Positions 47,675 to 56,965 of a stretch of 64,000 bases of DNA are shown piece by piece. The stretch is from assembly GCA_947088135.1 (NCBI GenBank), contig CAMUFJ010000003.1, forward strand, positions 1 through 64,000, written 5' to 3'. The notes beneath the pieces are model-generated. The model saw only the letters and a program-made list of their open reading frames with translations, made no database searches and was not told the origin of the DNA. Within the stretch, counting starts at the first letter, position 1. The number at the start of each line of letters is the position of its first letter. The position numbers and the translations under genes are program-made. Source of the stretch: an uncultured Clostridia bacterium (GTDB lineage: Bacteria > Bacillota > Clostridia > Christensenellales > Borkfalkiaceae).

Positions 47675-50600
47675 ATGAGAAGTAAGAAGACAGCGGCTTT
47701 GGTCCTTAGCAGCGCAATGCTCTTTACCGCGATGCTGGGGCTTGCGGGGTGCAGAGATAAGGGAGGCAACAAACCCAATCCCCCCAAGCCTTCCACTGCG
47801 GATCGCCTTACCCCTAAGGATCCTGCCGCACAGGGCGTTACGCTCCGAGAAGACGAGCGTGTGAAAGCGTACGTTGCGTACAAACCGGACGGCACGGAAT
47901 TGGGCAAATTTACGACGCTTGCCGCGGCGATCAACGCGGCGGTCGATGAGGACGCCGACACGGAAGTGTTCGGCAGTTACGTGACGAAAGCCGGCGGTAC
48001 CAGACATTTGTTCACCAATCGCGCGGGTTATACGAGCGAGAACTCCGACATGTTCTGGTATTACGAGGACGGTACTAAGCTTGATCAAATGTTCTGCTGG
48101 GACGACGTAAACAGTATCCAACTGTTGCAGAATACCGACTATGTCGTCCATCAGGTTTCTTCGTTCGGGAAGAAGTCGATGCAGTCTTGGAACAGTTACG
48201 GTCTATTAGACCTCAACGGTAACCGTATCGATAAAGAAACGCAATCCGCGAAGTCTTACGAGCTTTCGAGCTCGATGGACGCGGCGATGCTGTCCTTCCC
48301 CAAGCGGTTAAACGGCATTACCAAGCAGGTATACAATATCGACCTTTCGGGCGTCAGGATCACCCCTCCCTATCAGGGCGGCGATCCCGTTTACGCGTTC
48401 ATGGGCTTTTACAGCTGGCAGGATTACTACGTCGTAGACCTCGGTATCGCGTGCGACGTGACGACGGGTAACTGGTATCCCTTCGAAGCGTCTTCCCGTG
48501 ACGACAGCTTCTCCGATGCGAACTATACGTTCGATATGGAAAAAGGTTGCATTATGACCTCTACTTGGGACGCGGCGGGCGGTTATTTCGTGCCCGATAT
48601 GGCAAGCATTTCCATGAGCATCGAAACGCAGCTTGTTTCCGATCCCGATTTCCCGGACGAAATCTACCAGTCCAACTACCTTGTCGTAAAGGATAAAGAC
48701 GGTAAAATTATGTACGAGCGCCGCCTCGAAGCGGACACTTTGTCCAATTTCTTCCCCAGCGCAAACATGGGAAAAGAAAATACCTATATCTTTACTGCGG
48801 GGCTTGATATCAAAAACGCCAATGCGCTCAGCGACGGCGTCCACGTGAAAAACGCGGATTACTTCAACGGCGCGAAATTCGAAAACCTCACCATTACCGA
48901 GGCAACGGCTTACTTCCCGACCGTAGAGGAAATGTCGGACGTGGATTACGGCGCGGGCGGTATCGACGCGGATTTGAGAGGGAATACTTACAGCATTCTC
49001 CTTGCGGACAACATGAAGGATACTCCCTCCACGGGCGTGTTCGACTACGTGATCCTCAACAACAACCTTTGCACTTCCTACGAGGCGAAGGAAGGCTGCG
49101 ACGTTTACAATTTCAGCTTTGACCACGTGCCCGTAGCGGACGACGAGTTCGGTACGAACTTGAAGGGCTATCAGGATCAGATCGATGCCTTGAAAGGACT
49201 TACGATGGGCGAGATCGCAGACAAAGTTGCGGACATCGAAGCAATCAGAGATAATATTTATCTCAATGAAAAAGAATTGCAGAAATTCCACAGTTTGTTG
49301 GATTTCACCCCCTTCACCGCGGCAAATGATTTGCTTTTGGAAGCGATGAAGCTTTCCGAGGAAGGCAAAGCGGTTGCGGAAGACTTCAAGACGCTCGGAA
49401 ATATCCTCGATTATGAGATCAGAGGCATTTCGACGACCGAAGAAGAAATTACGGGCTACATCTATAACGAAATCGAAAAATTCAAGACGATCAAAGCGGC
49501 GTACGAAGGGCTTGGCGCAGAAGATAAGGAAAGAATTTTCTTCCATATCGAAAAAGCGAAATTCCAGAAGTGGGATACGCTTGCGACCGAGATGCCCGCT
49601 GCGATTGCGCAGGCAGAAGCTCTTACGGAGAAAATCATGCTTGGCGCGAAGAACACGACTGCCGTTAGCGCTTGGACGGAGCAAACGGCGAAATATGCGC
49701 TCGATCAACTCGTTTATTATTCGCTTGCCGTAAAGTGCGGTCATGCTTGGGACTATGATGGCGGTGAAAACGACACTACCAACAGTAACAAAGTCAAAGT
49801 TATGAACTTCGACGACAATACGTACGTGTCTATCCGTATCTTGCTCTGCAAAGAGTTCCTCGAAGCAAACGGCGTGGAAATTCCTTCCTATATCGAAGAG
49901 GCGCTCACGGCGATCGAGTACGACAATTTCTGTCAGTACGGATACTATCCGATTTACGGAACCGTGCAAGCCGCGATGAAGATCCATAACAACGAGTGGC
50001 TCAACGACAAAGATCTGGAAGATTTCCTCAACGACGTATGGGCTCCCGATTACGAGCTTCATATCCTGCTTTCCTGGAACTGGAACAGCGGCGAGAAGTT
50101 TGAAAAGTACTTCTCCTCGCGTACCCGCTATATCGCGTCGATCGCGGGCGGAACGTTGAAAGACGGCGAGAACGATTACAAGACCTATCAGTATTACGAA
50201 GTGGTTGCAAACTTCCTGAGCGACACCTTGGGCTTCACCGTAAAGGGTAACGGCTGGGGTATCGAAGAGGGCACGATCGACCTCGGCGGCGACGAATCGG
50301 CGGCGGCTCTTGCGGTTGCGGAGAAGATGAATGCGCTCGGCACGCTTGGTACTTCTTACGAAGTGAAGGGTTGGACGGCTCCCGACGGCGAGAGCGTAGC
50401 GGGCTACTATTACAGCGAGATCCTCGCTTACCGTTCGGCGCTCGAAGAGCTCAACGCGCTCAGCGCACGCGAACGCTTCGCGGCTCTCGGCAAGGCAAAC
50501 GCCGCTAACTGGGCGGCTTGGGGCAAGGAGAGCGAAGCGCTTGCGGCGATCGTTGCCAACGACAAGTACACTGCTTCCACGAGCATTCTCAAGCTTGCGG

Positions 50601-52744
50601 ATACGCCTACGGGATCGACGTATACGGACAGAACTCCCGAATATGCGTTGCAACAGCTTACCTATTGGGCAAGCCGCATCGCACGCGGCACGCAGTGGTC
50701 TGCGGATGACAACAGCGACGCGCCGAACCAAGGCGGCGTGAAGGTGTGCAACTGGGACGACAACGCATATCCGAGCATTCGCGTGGCAGTTCTTGCAAAC
50801 TTCTTGCAGAGCGATTTGGAATTGACGCTCACCCCCTATATGCAGGAAGTGCTCAAAGCGATCAAGAGCCAAGAATTCTACAACGACTACTATTATATCG
50901 TTGCCAACACGGCAACCCTTGCCAAGTCGATCACCGGCGGAAACAAGACCAAGATCACCGATCTTACCGACGAAGAACTCGCGTTCGTAAAAGCTTACTT
51001 CACGTCAGGCTACACCGGCACGCTGAAATCGGGCTTTGCAAGCTTCAATCAGTGGCAATCCGCCCGTGCGCTCAGAGGAATCGTGAAATACGTCGGCGCG
51101 GAAATCGAGGGCAAGACGGACGTCAAGGGCTACTTCGACGTTGTAACGAACTTCCTTGTTGAAATCGGTTACACGGCGGACGCGCAATGGGGCGTAACGG
51201 AAGGCATTCTTCTTGACGGCGATATCGCAAAAGACGAGTTGCAGGTCATCAACCTCATCAACGGAATCAACGATATCAGCAGCAACGCTTCCGTGGTCAA
51301 GGGTTGGAAGACCGAGGGAACGGTAATCAAGGGATATCTCGGCAACGAGCTTGAAAATTACAGGAAGTTCAAGGTAGAACTTGCCAAGCTCGACGAAACG
51401 AAGCAGGCTTCCGTAAAAGCTAAATTCGGCGACGCCATGCTCAATGCTTGGGATAAGTTCGACGAGGAAATGACCGTTCTTCAAGCAAACGACGCGTTGA
51501 AGAACCTTTCCGTCAAGGCGGTTAAGGTAAAGGGCGACGTTCAGACCTTCACGGGCGAAGAGGCTATGACAGAGCTGCTCGCAGCGCTTCTTGCAACCTC
51601 CCGCGGCGACAAGTACGTCGACGCAGACGACACCGGCAAAGCTACGGTGATCAATTCCGATAATAACTGGATGGCAAGTTTCTATATCTGCTTCCTTGTT
51701 GAGAAGTTCAACGAAGCAGAGGTTAAGCTTCCTTCCATTATCGACGGTTTGCTTACGCAGGTCAATTATAAAGATGCCTCCGGCAAAGCAAGCGGATTCG
51801 TGCAAGACTTCAAGTATATCTACAACGTGGCGAGCCTTGCCGAGAAGATTACCAACGGCACTGCTTCCCAGAACAGCATTCTCCACGTAGTAAACAACTA
51901 TATGGTAGGCTTCAACGATTTCAAAGATAACGGCTTAGCTTGGAACTTCAATCATAGCAAGGGTGTTGACTTCACGTATCGTAGCAAGGCGTACGTCAAC
52001 TACTTCGGCTTCGGCGCGAAGAAGGTAGACGGCAAAGACGTTCCCGCGAAGACTTTGGCGGAAATCGTAGCTATCGTTAAAGCCGAACTCAAAGACGTTG
52101 AGTTTGTGGCATACGAAGGTCATGGCGAATACGCTGCAAGCGAAGAAACAAACAAAGCATTTGCAGGCGGCGTGAAAACGGCAATTACGGTTGCTAACTT
52201 GAAGAACACTTGGCCCGAGGGCGATCCCGCTCCCGAAGTGCCCGCAGAACCCGATTACGTTGATGAGAACGGTACTATGCTTCCTGAATTTACAAAGGAT
52301 TGGGAGCATTCCACCGACGTAACGGTCGAAGCAACGGAAGACGGCTACAAAATGGTCGGTTCCAATGCAGATGGCTGGGCGGACGTACACCACAAGGATA
52401 TCAACGAAACGGTAACGATTACGGGGAATTCGCTCTATTACGATTTGAAGACCTCTTCTACCGATACGGCAGTTTGCGGTATAGAGATTGCATTCTATGT
52501 TGATTTGAACGGCGAAGAGAAATACTTCTACCTTGGCGAGCAAATCGGCGACATGAAGAACAATATCAAGGGCGATTTGCAAGGTCATATCGAAATGTCT
52601 ACGATTATGGACTGGTTGGTTGCAAACAAAGGCTTTACCGCAGGGACGGATACGTTGAAAATCAATAGAATTCGCGTAACCGTCGACAAGGGCGAAACCG
52701 CAACGATTACGAGTTTGTATATCGGCGAAACGGTATCCGAATAA
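47675..52744 (+). CDS. Very large lipoprotein with three ~310-residue repeats, unknown function
   Basis: A 1689-residue surface lipoprotein with lipobox LAGC (C26) and a Lys/Pro linker. Residues ~50-590 form an N-terminal region I cannot assign. Three divergent repeats then start near residues 593 (GYIYNEIEKF), 907 (GYYYSEILAY) and 1217 (GYLGNELENY). Each contains, about 114 residues on, a block like VKVMNFDDNTYVSIR / VKVCNWDDNAYPSIR / ATVINSDNNWMASFY followed by a helix pair. The last ~150 residues look like a beta-sandwich, carbohydrate-binding type. It has its own promoter and is followed by two hairpins before an ABC sugar importer. Capturing a large glycan at the surface is a reasonable guess; I know of no named family. 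Confidence 0.75.
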   Translation: MRSKKTAALVLSSAMLFTAMLGLAGCRDKGGNKPNPPKPSTADRLTPKDPAAQGVTLREDERVKAYVAYKPDGTELGKFTTLAAAINAAVDEDADTEVFGSYVTKAGGTRHLFTNRAGYTSENSDMFWYYEDGTKLDQMFCWDDVNSIQLLQNTDYVVHQVSSFGKKSMQSWNSYGLLDLNGNRIDKETQSAKSYELSSSMDAAMLSFPKRLNGITKQVYNIDLSGVRITPPYQGGDPVYAFMGFYSWQDYYVVDLGIACDVTTGNWYPFEASSRDDSFSDANYTFDMEKGCIMTSTWDAAGGYFVPDMASISMSIETQLVSDPDFPDEIYQSNYLVVKDKDGKIMYERRLEADTLSNFFPSANMGKENTYIFTAGLDIKNANALSDGVHVKNADYFNGAKFENLTITEATAYFPTVEEMSDVDYGAGGIDADLRGNTYSILLADNMKDTPSTGVFDYVILNNNLCTSYEAKEGCDVYNFSFDHVPVADDEFGTNLKGYQDQIDALKGLTMGEIADKVADIEAIRDNIYLNEKELQKFHSLLDFTPFTAANDLLLEAMKLSEEGKAVAEDFKTLGNILDYEIRGISTTEEEITGYIYNEIEKFKTIKAAYEGLGAEDKERIFFHIEKAKFQKWDTLATEMPAAIAQAEALTEKIMLGAKNTTAVSAWTEQTAKYALDQLVYYSLAVKCGHAWDYDGGENDTTNSNKVKVMNFDDNTYVSIRILLCKEFLEANGVEIPSYIEEALTAIEYDNFCQYGYYPIYGTVQAAMKIHNNEWLNDKDLEDFLNDVWAPDYELHILLSWNWNSGEKFEKYFSSRTRYIASIAGGTLKDGENDYKTYQYYEVVANFLSDTLGFTVKGNGWGIEEGTIDLGGDESAAALAVAEKMNALGTLGTSYEVKGWTAPDGESVAGYYYSEILAYRSALEELNALSARERFAALGKANAANWAAWGKESEALAAIVANDKYTASTSILKLADTPTGSTYTDRTPEYALQQLTYWASRIARGTQWSADDNSDAPNQGGVKVCNWDDNAYPSIRVAVLANFLQSDLELTLTPYMQEVLKAIKSQEFYNDYYYIVANTATLAKSITGGNKTKITDLTDEELAFVKAYFTSGYTGTLKSGFASFNQWQSARALRGIVKYVGAEIEGKTDVKGYFDVVTNFLVEIGYTADAQWGVTEGILLDGDIAKDELQVINLINGINDISSNASVVKGWKTEGTVIKGYLGNELENYRKFKVELAKLDETKQASVKAKFGDAMLNAWDKFDEEMTVLQANDALKNLSVKAVKVKGDVQTFTGEEAMTELLAALLATSRGDKYVDADDTGKATVINSDNNWMASFYICFLVEKFNEAEVKLPSIIDGLLTQVNYKDASGKASGFVQDFKYIYNVASLAEKITNGTASQNSILHVVNNYMVGFNDFKDNGLAWNFNHSKGVDFTYRSKAYVNYFGFGAKKVDGKDVPAKTLAEIVAIVKAELKDVEFVAYEGHGEYAASEETNKAFAGGVKTAITVANLKNTWPEGDPAPEVPAEPDYVDENGTMLPEFTKDWEHSTDVTVEATEDGYKMVGSNADGWADVHHKDINETVTITGNSLYYDLKTSSTDTAVCGIEIAFYVDLNGEEKYFYLGEQIGDMKNNIKGDLQGHIEMSTIMDWLVANKGFTAGTDTLKINRIRVTVDKGETATITSLYIGETVSE

Positions 52745-52777
52745 CAGACAACCCAAACTTATTTCCTCCTTTGTGTT

Positions 52778-52803
52778 CCCGAAGGGCTTTCGAGCCCTTC
52801 GGG
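52778..52803 (+). terminator. Hairpin after the giant lipoprotein gene
   Basis: CCCGAAGGGCT, TTCG, AGCCCTTCGGG is a perfect 11-bp stem with a TTCG loop. It lacks a T tract and may be an mRNA-stabilising 3' hairpin. Confidence 0.6.
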
Positions 52804-52894
52804 TTGGAGGGGGGAATGACAACTGAATGCAACAAAGAAAGCGACAGGCATGGCAAAACGGCAGCGTTTGCTGCAAGATGCAACGGCTTCTACG

Positions 52895-52931
52895 GGCGGT
52901 AAAAATGTCTGATTACCGCCTGTAATTTTTT
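52895..52931 (+). terminator. Terminator upstream of the ABC importer operon
   Basis: GGCGGTAA and TTACCGCC around ten bases, followed by TGTAATTTTTT. The remaining gap to 53023 has a CTTTCCG-TTGG-CGGAAAG hairpin and the SD AAGGAGG; no clear promoter was found. Confidence 0.75.
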
Positions 52932-53023
52932 GTTGAAGAATTTCGTACAGGAGCTTTCCGTTGGCGGAAAGACGAGAGCAAAGGACAGAATAAGTTAAGT
53001 TAGAGATTCAAGGAGGAATTTTC

Positions 53024-54940
53024 ATGAAAAAAGCAGCGGCTATTTTATTGGCGGGCGTAATGGGGCTCGGTATGGTCGGTATGCTCGCCGGTTGCGGCGG
53101 GGGCGACGACAATAACCTCGATGACAACCCCAACTTTGTAGCGGTAGATCCTTTTGAACGCGGCACGGGCAGAGACGACGACCTCATCAACTGGAACGCC
53201 GACACGAGCACGCCCATTGAAATTCAAGGGCTTTATCCCGAAATGGGTTTGGGCGGTTTGGACGTAAACACGTCCGATACGGCAAAAATTATCGAAAAAA
53301 CAACGGGTTATCATGTGCAGTACAGTGAAATTGTCGGTACGGGCGACGATCAAGTACGTAATTCGCTGATGAACAGAGATCCGTTTAACTTTATGAAATT
53401 AACTTCGGCGCAGTTCACTGAACAGCTCGAAAACGAAACCTTTCTCGACTTGACGGGGCTTCTTACTAATACACCCCAAGGGCGCAAGCTGAAAGAGCTC
53501 ATCGGGCTCATGGATTACGGTTGGGACTCGGTTACGTATACGGATACGAAGGGCTGGACGGGTATTTACGCGATTCCCGACTTCGGTTACTGCATGATGG
53601 AGGATTCCGCGCTCATATGGAACAACGCGCATTTGAAGGAGATCGGTTATGTCAACGAGGACGGATCGGTAAAAATCCCGTCCACTTTGACGGAAGTGAC
53701 GGACGCGCTTCTCAAATTGCAGACGAAATTCGGCTCGAACACCAACTATCACGCGTTCGGTATCGGCGGCGAAAACTCCGCCCGCGTAACGCCTTTCATG
53801 TCGGCGTTCGATTGTCCCATCGAGTTCGGCGTAGACGACGAGGGGAAAATCCAACTCTACATCTACGACGACAGCGTGATTGACTATGCGGAATACATGA
53901 ATATGTTGAAGCGCAAGAGCGTTCTCTCCGCCAGCTGGCAGAACAGCGACGCGGCGAAGCTTTGCAGCAATTTTGCGGACGGGCTTTACTCTTGCGTGTA
54001 TATGGCTTACTGGTGGGTAACTCCTCTTATCAATGCAACGGTGGCCAAGGGTACGCTTGCAAACGATCTCGGCATCACCAACGATTATCAGACGGTACAC
54101 GACGACGGCGTTTCCTGGAACACCCGTATCCGTGCGGACGGCTATTCTTGGACGAACGACGTGACGGGCGTTACCTACACCGCTCCCGTACACGAAAAAG
54201 CGAAGCTTCACGGCGGCGACGACGGCGTGAGCTATTACACCGCTATTCCTTACTACATGGCGGATCAGGCGCTCAATACGATCGACTTCCTTGCAAAGAA
54301 GCTTGAAAACTTTGCCGCATATTACGGCGGAGAAGAGGGCACGCACTGGAACAAGGTAGACGCTCCTGCGGGCGCTCCCGATATTTCGAAATGGGAAGAA
54401 GATAATTTCTGTATGCGCCCTTATGAAGATTACAAGAACAAAATCATCTTCATGGATCCTTACAGCTACGAAACGGTCGACGACGACGGCAATAAGAAGA
54501 CGGTGTCGGGCGGCGGATATTGGATTCAGCTCACCGACCGTTACATTTCGCAAATCGCGGATAACTCACAGTATTGCAACGGCACCAACCGCGTAGAGGC
54601 GAAGGTGCTCTTCCACCTCCGTGAAACAGGCTTTGACGCATGGTCCGTTACAGTTCCTATGGATGATACGGTCATCAGGAATCCTATGTCGATGATGCCT
54701 CCTTTGAGGAGTTGGTCGAACGTGAACATTCTTTCCCGTACCAAGGCGCTCCGCGGGATTGCGGCGGCAATGAGCGCGGAAAAGGGCAATGCGGCTGCTA
54801 TGATCGAGAATACGAGAGCAGGACTTAAAACGGATAACGTGAAGGTTGGTAATACGAAGTATTATTATTGGTCGGATACGATCGTTACCGAAATGACTTC
54901 CTGGTTTAAACAGGTCAAACCCGGTTGGAAGCAAAATTAA
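53024..54940 (+). CDS. Extracellular solute-binding lipoprotein (LplA/YtcQ-like)
   Basis: A 638-residue lipoprotein with lipobox LAGC (C24) and a Gly/Asp linker. The size and the ordered segments (TAKIIEKTTGYHVQY, WTGIYAIPDFGY, FMSAFDCPIEFG) fit the large family-1 type binding proteins that serve LplB/LplC permeases for oligosaccharides such as aldotetraouronate or glycan fragments. The C-terminal half has many Trp, Tyr and Asp residues, as expected for sugar binding. Two permease genes follow at 13 and 10 bases. No ATPase is nearby, so a shared MsmK-type ATPase elsewhere is expected. Confidence 0.88.
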   Translation: MKKAAAILLAGVMGLGMVGMLAGCGGGDDNNLDDNPNFVAVDPFERGTGRDDDLINWNADTSTPIEIQGLYPEMGLGGLDVNTSDTAKIIEKTTGYHVQYSEIVGTGDDQVRNSLMNRDPFNFMKLTSAQFTEQLENETFLDLTGLLTNTPQGRKLKELIGLMDYGWDSVTYTDTKGWTGIYAIPDFGYCMMEDSALIWNNAHLKEIGYVNEDGSVKIPSTLTEVTDALLKLQTKFGSNTNYHAFGIGGENSARVTPFMSAFDCPIEFGVDDEGKIQLYIYDDSVIDYAEYMNMLKRKSVLSASWQNSDAAKLCSNFADGLYSCVYMAYWWVTPLINATVAKGTLANDLGITNDYQTVHDDGVSWNTRIRADGYSWTNDVTGVTYTAPVHEKAKLHGGDDGVSYYTAIPYYMADQALNTIDFLAKKLENFAAYYGGEEGTHWNKVDAPAGAPDISKWEEDNFCMRPYEDYKNKIIFMDPYSYETVDDDGNKKTVSGGGYWIQLTDRYISQIADNSQYCNGTNRVEAKVLFHLRETGFDAWSVTVPMDDTVIRNPMSMMPPLRSWSNVNILSRTKALRGIAAAMSAEKGNAAAMIENTRAGLKTDNVKVGNTKYYYWSDTIVTEMTSWFKQVKPGWKQN

Positions 54941-54953
54941 GTAAGGAGCGTTT

Positions 54954-56018
54954 ATGGAAAACGACGTAATGGAACAGGAGAAAGCGGACGCCTTACAGCC
55001 GTCCGCCCCCTCCGAGCTCAGTGAAATCGAGAAAGCGGAGTCGGTGCTGGGGATAGACAGGAGCTTGTTTGAAGAGCCCAAGTTTTGGAGTCTTCAAAAA
55101 AAGCGTTTCATCAAATACCGCAAGGTGCTTTGGTTCATTATTCCTGCGGCGCTCTTTTCTCTAATATTTTCGTATATCCCCATGTTGGGTGTTGTTTTCG
55201 CATTCAAAGACCCCGGGCACTTCAACCTGTACCGCTACGACTTATGGCATGAACTTACTAACGGATATTGGACGATCAACAATTTCGGTAACATTTTCAA
55301 CGACAAGTTTTTTGTTTCGGTTGGAAACACGTTGCTCATTAACGTGATCAAGCTGGTAATTTGTTTCCCGTTATCCATTTTTATCGCCGTTCAGCTCTCC
55401 GAATTGAAGAGCCAAACAATGGCAAAGGTCGTTCTCATCGTCATTTGCATTCCCAACTTCCTCTCTTGGGCGGTCGTTATCGCTACTTGGGCGGGATTGC
55501 TTGACGGCGACGGAGGGGCTCTGAATACGTTGCTTGTTACGTTAAAATTTAATTCGCCCAATCATCCGCTCATGCAGGAAGCGGGACTGTATAAGTTTTT
55601 CGTTATCTTCCTTTCCGCATGGAAAGGCGCGGGGTGGGGCTGTATTATGTTCTACGCGGGTATCATTGCAATCGACAAGAGTTTCTACGAGTCGGCGACT
55701 TTGGAAGGGGCGAACAGACTTCACAAAATGTGGTACCTCACCATTCCAATGATTATTCCCACGATTGCGCTCATGCTGGTTCTCAACATCAGCGGAATGC
55801 TCGCAACGGGATTGGAAGTTGTTTTGCCGCTGTTTGACATGATACTTGCGGACGAGGCGCAGTTAACGCTCGACGTTTATCTATACGATATTACCATCGT
55901 AAATCAAAACATTCCTATGGCGGCGACCCTTGGCGTATTCAACGGACTTGTGGGGCTTACGCTTATGATCGTGGGCAATCTCGTCACGACTAAGACGCTG
56001 CACCGCGGTTTGTGGTAA
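54954..56018 (+). CDS. ABC sugar permease, LplB-type
   Basis: A 354-residue permease. A cytosolic N-terminal tail of about 58 residues, longer than usual, is followed by six membrane segments. LFSYIPMLGVVFAFKD-like sequence opens the first segment. The EAA loop reads ESATLEGANRLHKMWYLTIPMI, the contact site for the ATPase. It is the first of two permeases that form a heterodimer. RBS AAGGAGCG precedes the ATG, and the next permease starts 10 bases after its stop. Confidence 0.93.
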   Translation: MENDVMEQEKADALQPSAPSELSEIEKAESVLGIDRSLFEEPKFWSLQKKRFIKYRKVLWFIIPAALFSLIFSYIPMLGVVFAFKDPGHFNLYRYDLWHELTNGYWTINNFGNIFNDKFFVSVGNTLLINVIKLVICFPLSIFIAVQLSELKSQTMAKVVLIVICIPNFLSWAVVIATWAGLLDGDGGALNTLLVTLKFNSPNHPLMQEAGLYKFFVIFLSAWKGAGWGCIMFYAGIIAIDKSFYESATLEGANRLHKMWYLTIPMIIPTIALMLVLNISGMLATGLEVVLPLFDMILADEAQLTLDVYLYDITIVNQNIPMAATLGVFNGLVGLTLMIVGNLVTTKTLHRGLW

Positions 56019-56028
56019 GGAGGGGGAC

Positions 56029-56934
56029 ATGAAAAACATCAAAGAAATTTTCAAGAGAAACCCCAATAAAATCAAGGAGAGCAAGCTCGATACGTCGCTT
56101 GTCGTCGTCAATATCGTTTTGCTCGTGCTCTTCATGATCGTGATTATCTTCCCGCTCCTGAATTTCTTCTCGCTGTCGATCAACGATTATAGGCGGAACG
56201 GTGACGTTATTCTTTTTCCCGTGAAGCTGTCCGGTTTTGGGTTCAGAACCGTTTTTAAAGGGAGCGAGGCGGCACACTTATGGAGAGCGTTCGGAAACTC
56301 CGTGATTATCACGATCGTCATTACGATCGGCAGTAACTTGGTGGAAGCGATGGCGGCTTATCCGCTCTCTAAGCGCGATTGTCCCTTGCGCGGCGGTATC
56401 ATGATGTATTTCATCATCACCATGCTGTTCTCGGCGGGTACCGCTCCCATTTATTTGTTAATGCGGCAGTTCAATCTGACCGATAACATTTGGTCTTGCA
56501 TTCTCATCTCGATCAGTAACGTCGGAAATCTGCTCTATTTCAAGGTGTTCTTCGAGGGGTTGCCCAAGGATATCGAGGATTCGGCGCGTTTGGACGGCGC
56601 AAGCGAAATCCAAATGTTCTTCCGCATCGTCATTCCCATGTCTTTGCCCGTCATCGGAAGCTGTTGTTTCTTCTCTATGGTGGGTGCATGGAACGGCTAC
56701 GGGTCTGCGTTGCTTTTCATTAACCCGAATAAGTTCGACGCATTCCCGCTCGCTTACTATTTGTATTTGTTAAACGAGCGTCTAAGTACCTCAAAGGTGG
56801 AGGAAATTTTGATGGGGCGCAAAAATATCGAAGCCGCGGCGATGATTGTGAGTATCATTCCCATTATCGCTTGCTATCCTTACGTCATCCGCTACATCAA
56901 GGGCGGATTGATGATCGGTTCGGTGAAAGAATAA
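56029..56934 (+). CDS. ABC sugar permease, LplC/YtcP-type
   Basis: A 301-residue permease with six membrane segments. The EAA loop is EDSARLDGASEIQMFFRIVIPMSLPVI. The N-terminal segment contains FPLLNFFSLSIND, typical of the LplC subgroup. It pairs with the LplB-type permease and should import an oligosaccharide delivered by the 53024-54940 lipoprotein. RBS AAGGAGG precedes the ATG; GH31 follows 31 bases later. Confidence 0.93.
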   Translation: MKNIKEIFKRNPNKIKESKLDTSLVVVNIVLLVLFMIVIIFPLLNFFSLSINDYRRNGDVILFPVKLSGFGFRTVFKGSEAAHLWRAFGNSVIITIVITIGSNLVEAMAAYPLSKRDCPLRGGIMMYFIITMLFSAGTAPIYLLMRQFNLTDNIWSCILISISNVGNLLYFKVFFEGLPKDIEDSARLDGASEIQMFFRIVIPMSLPVIGSCCFFSMVGAWNGYGSALLFINPNKFDAFPLAYYLYLLNERLSTSKVEEILMGRKNIEAAAMIVSIIPIIACYPYVIRYIKGGLMIGSVKE

Positions 56935-56965
56935 GAGGACTTCGGAAGGAGAACGAAAAACAGAC

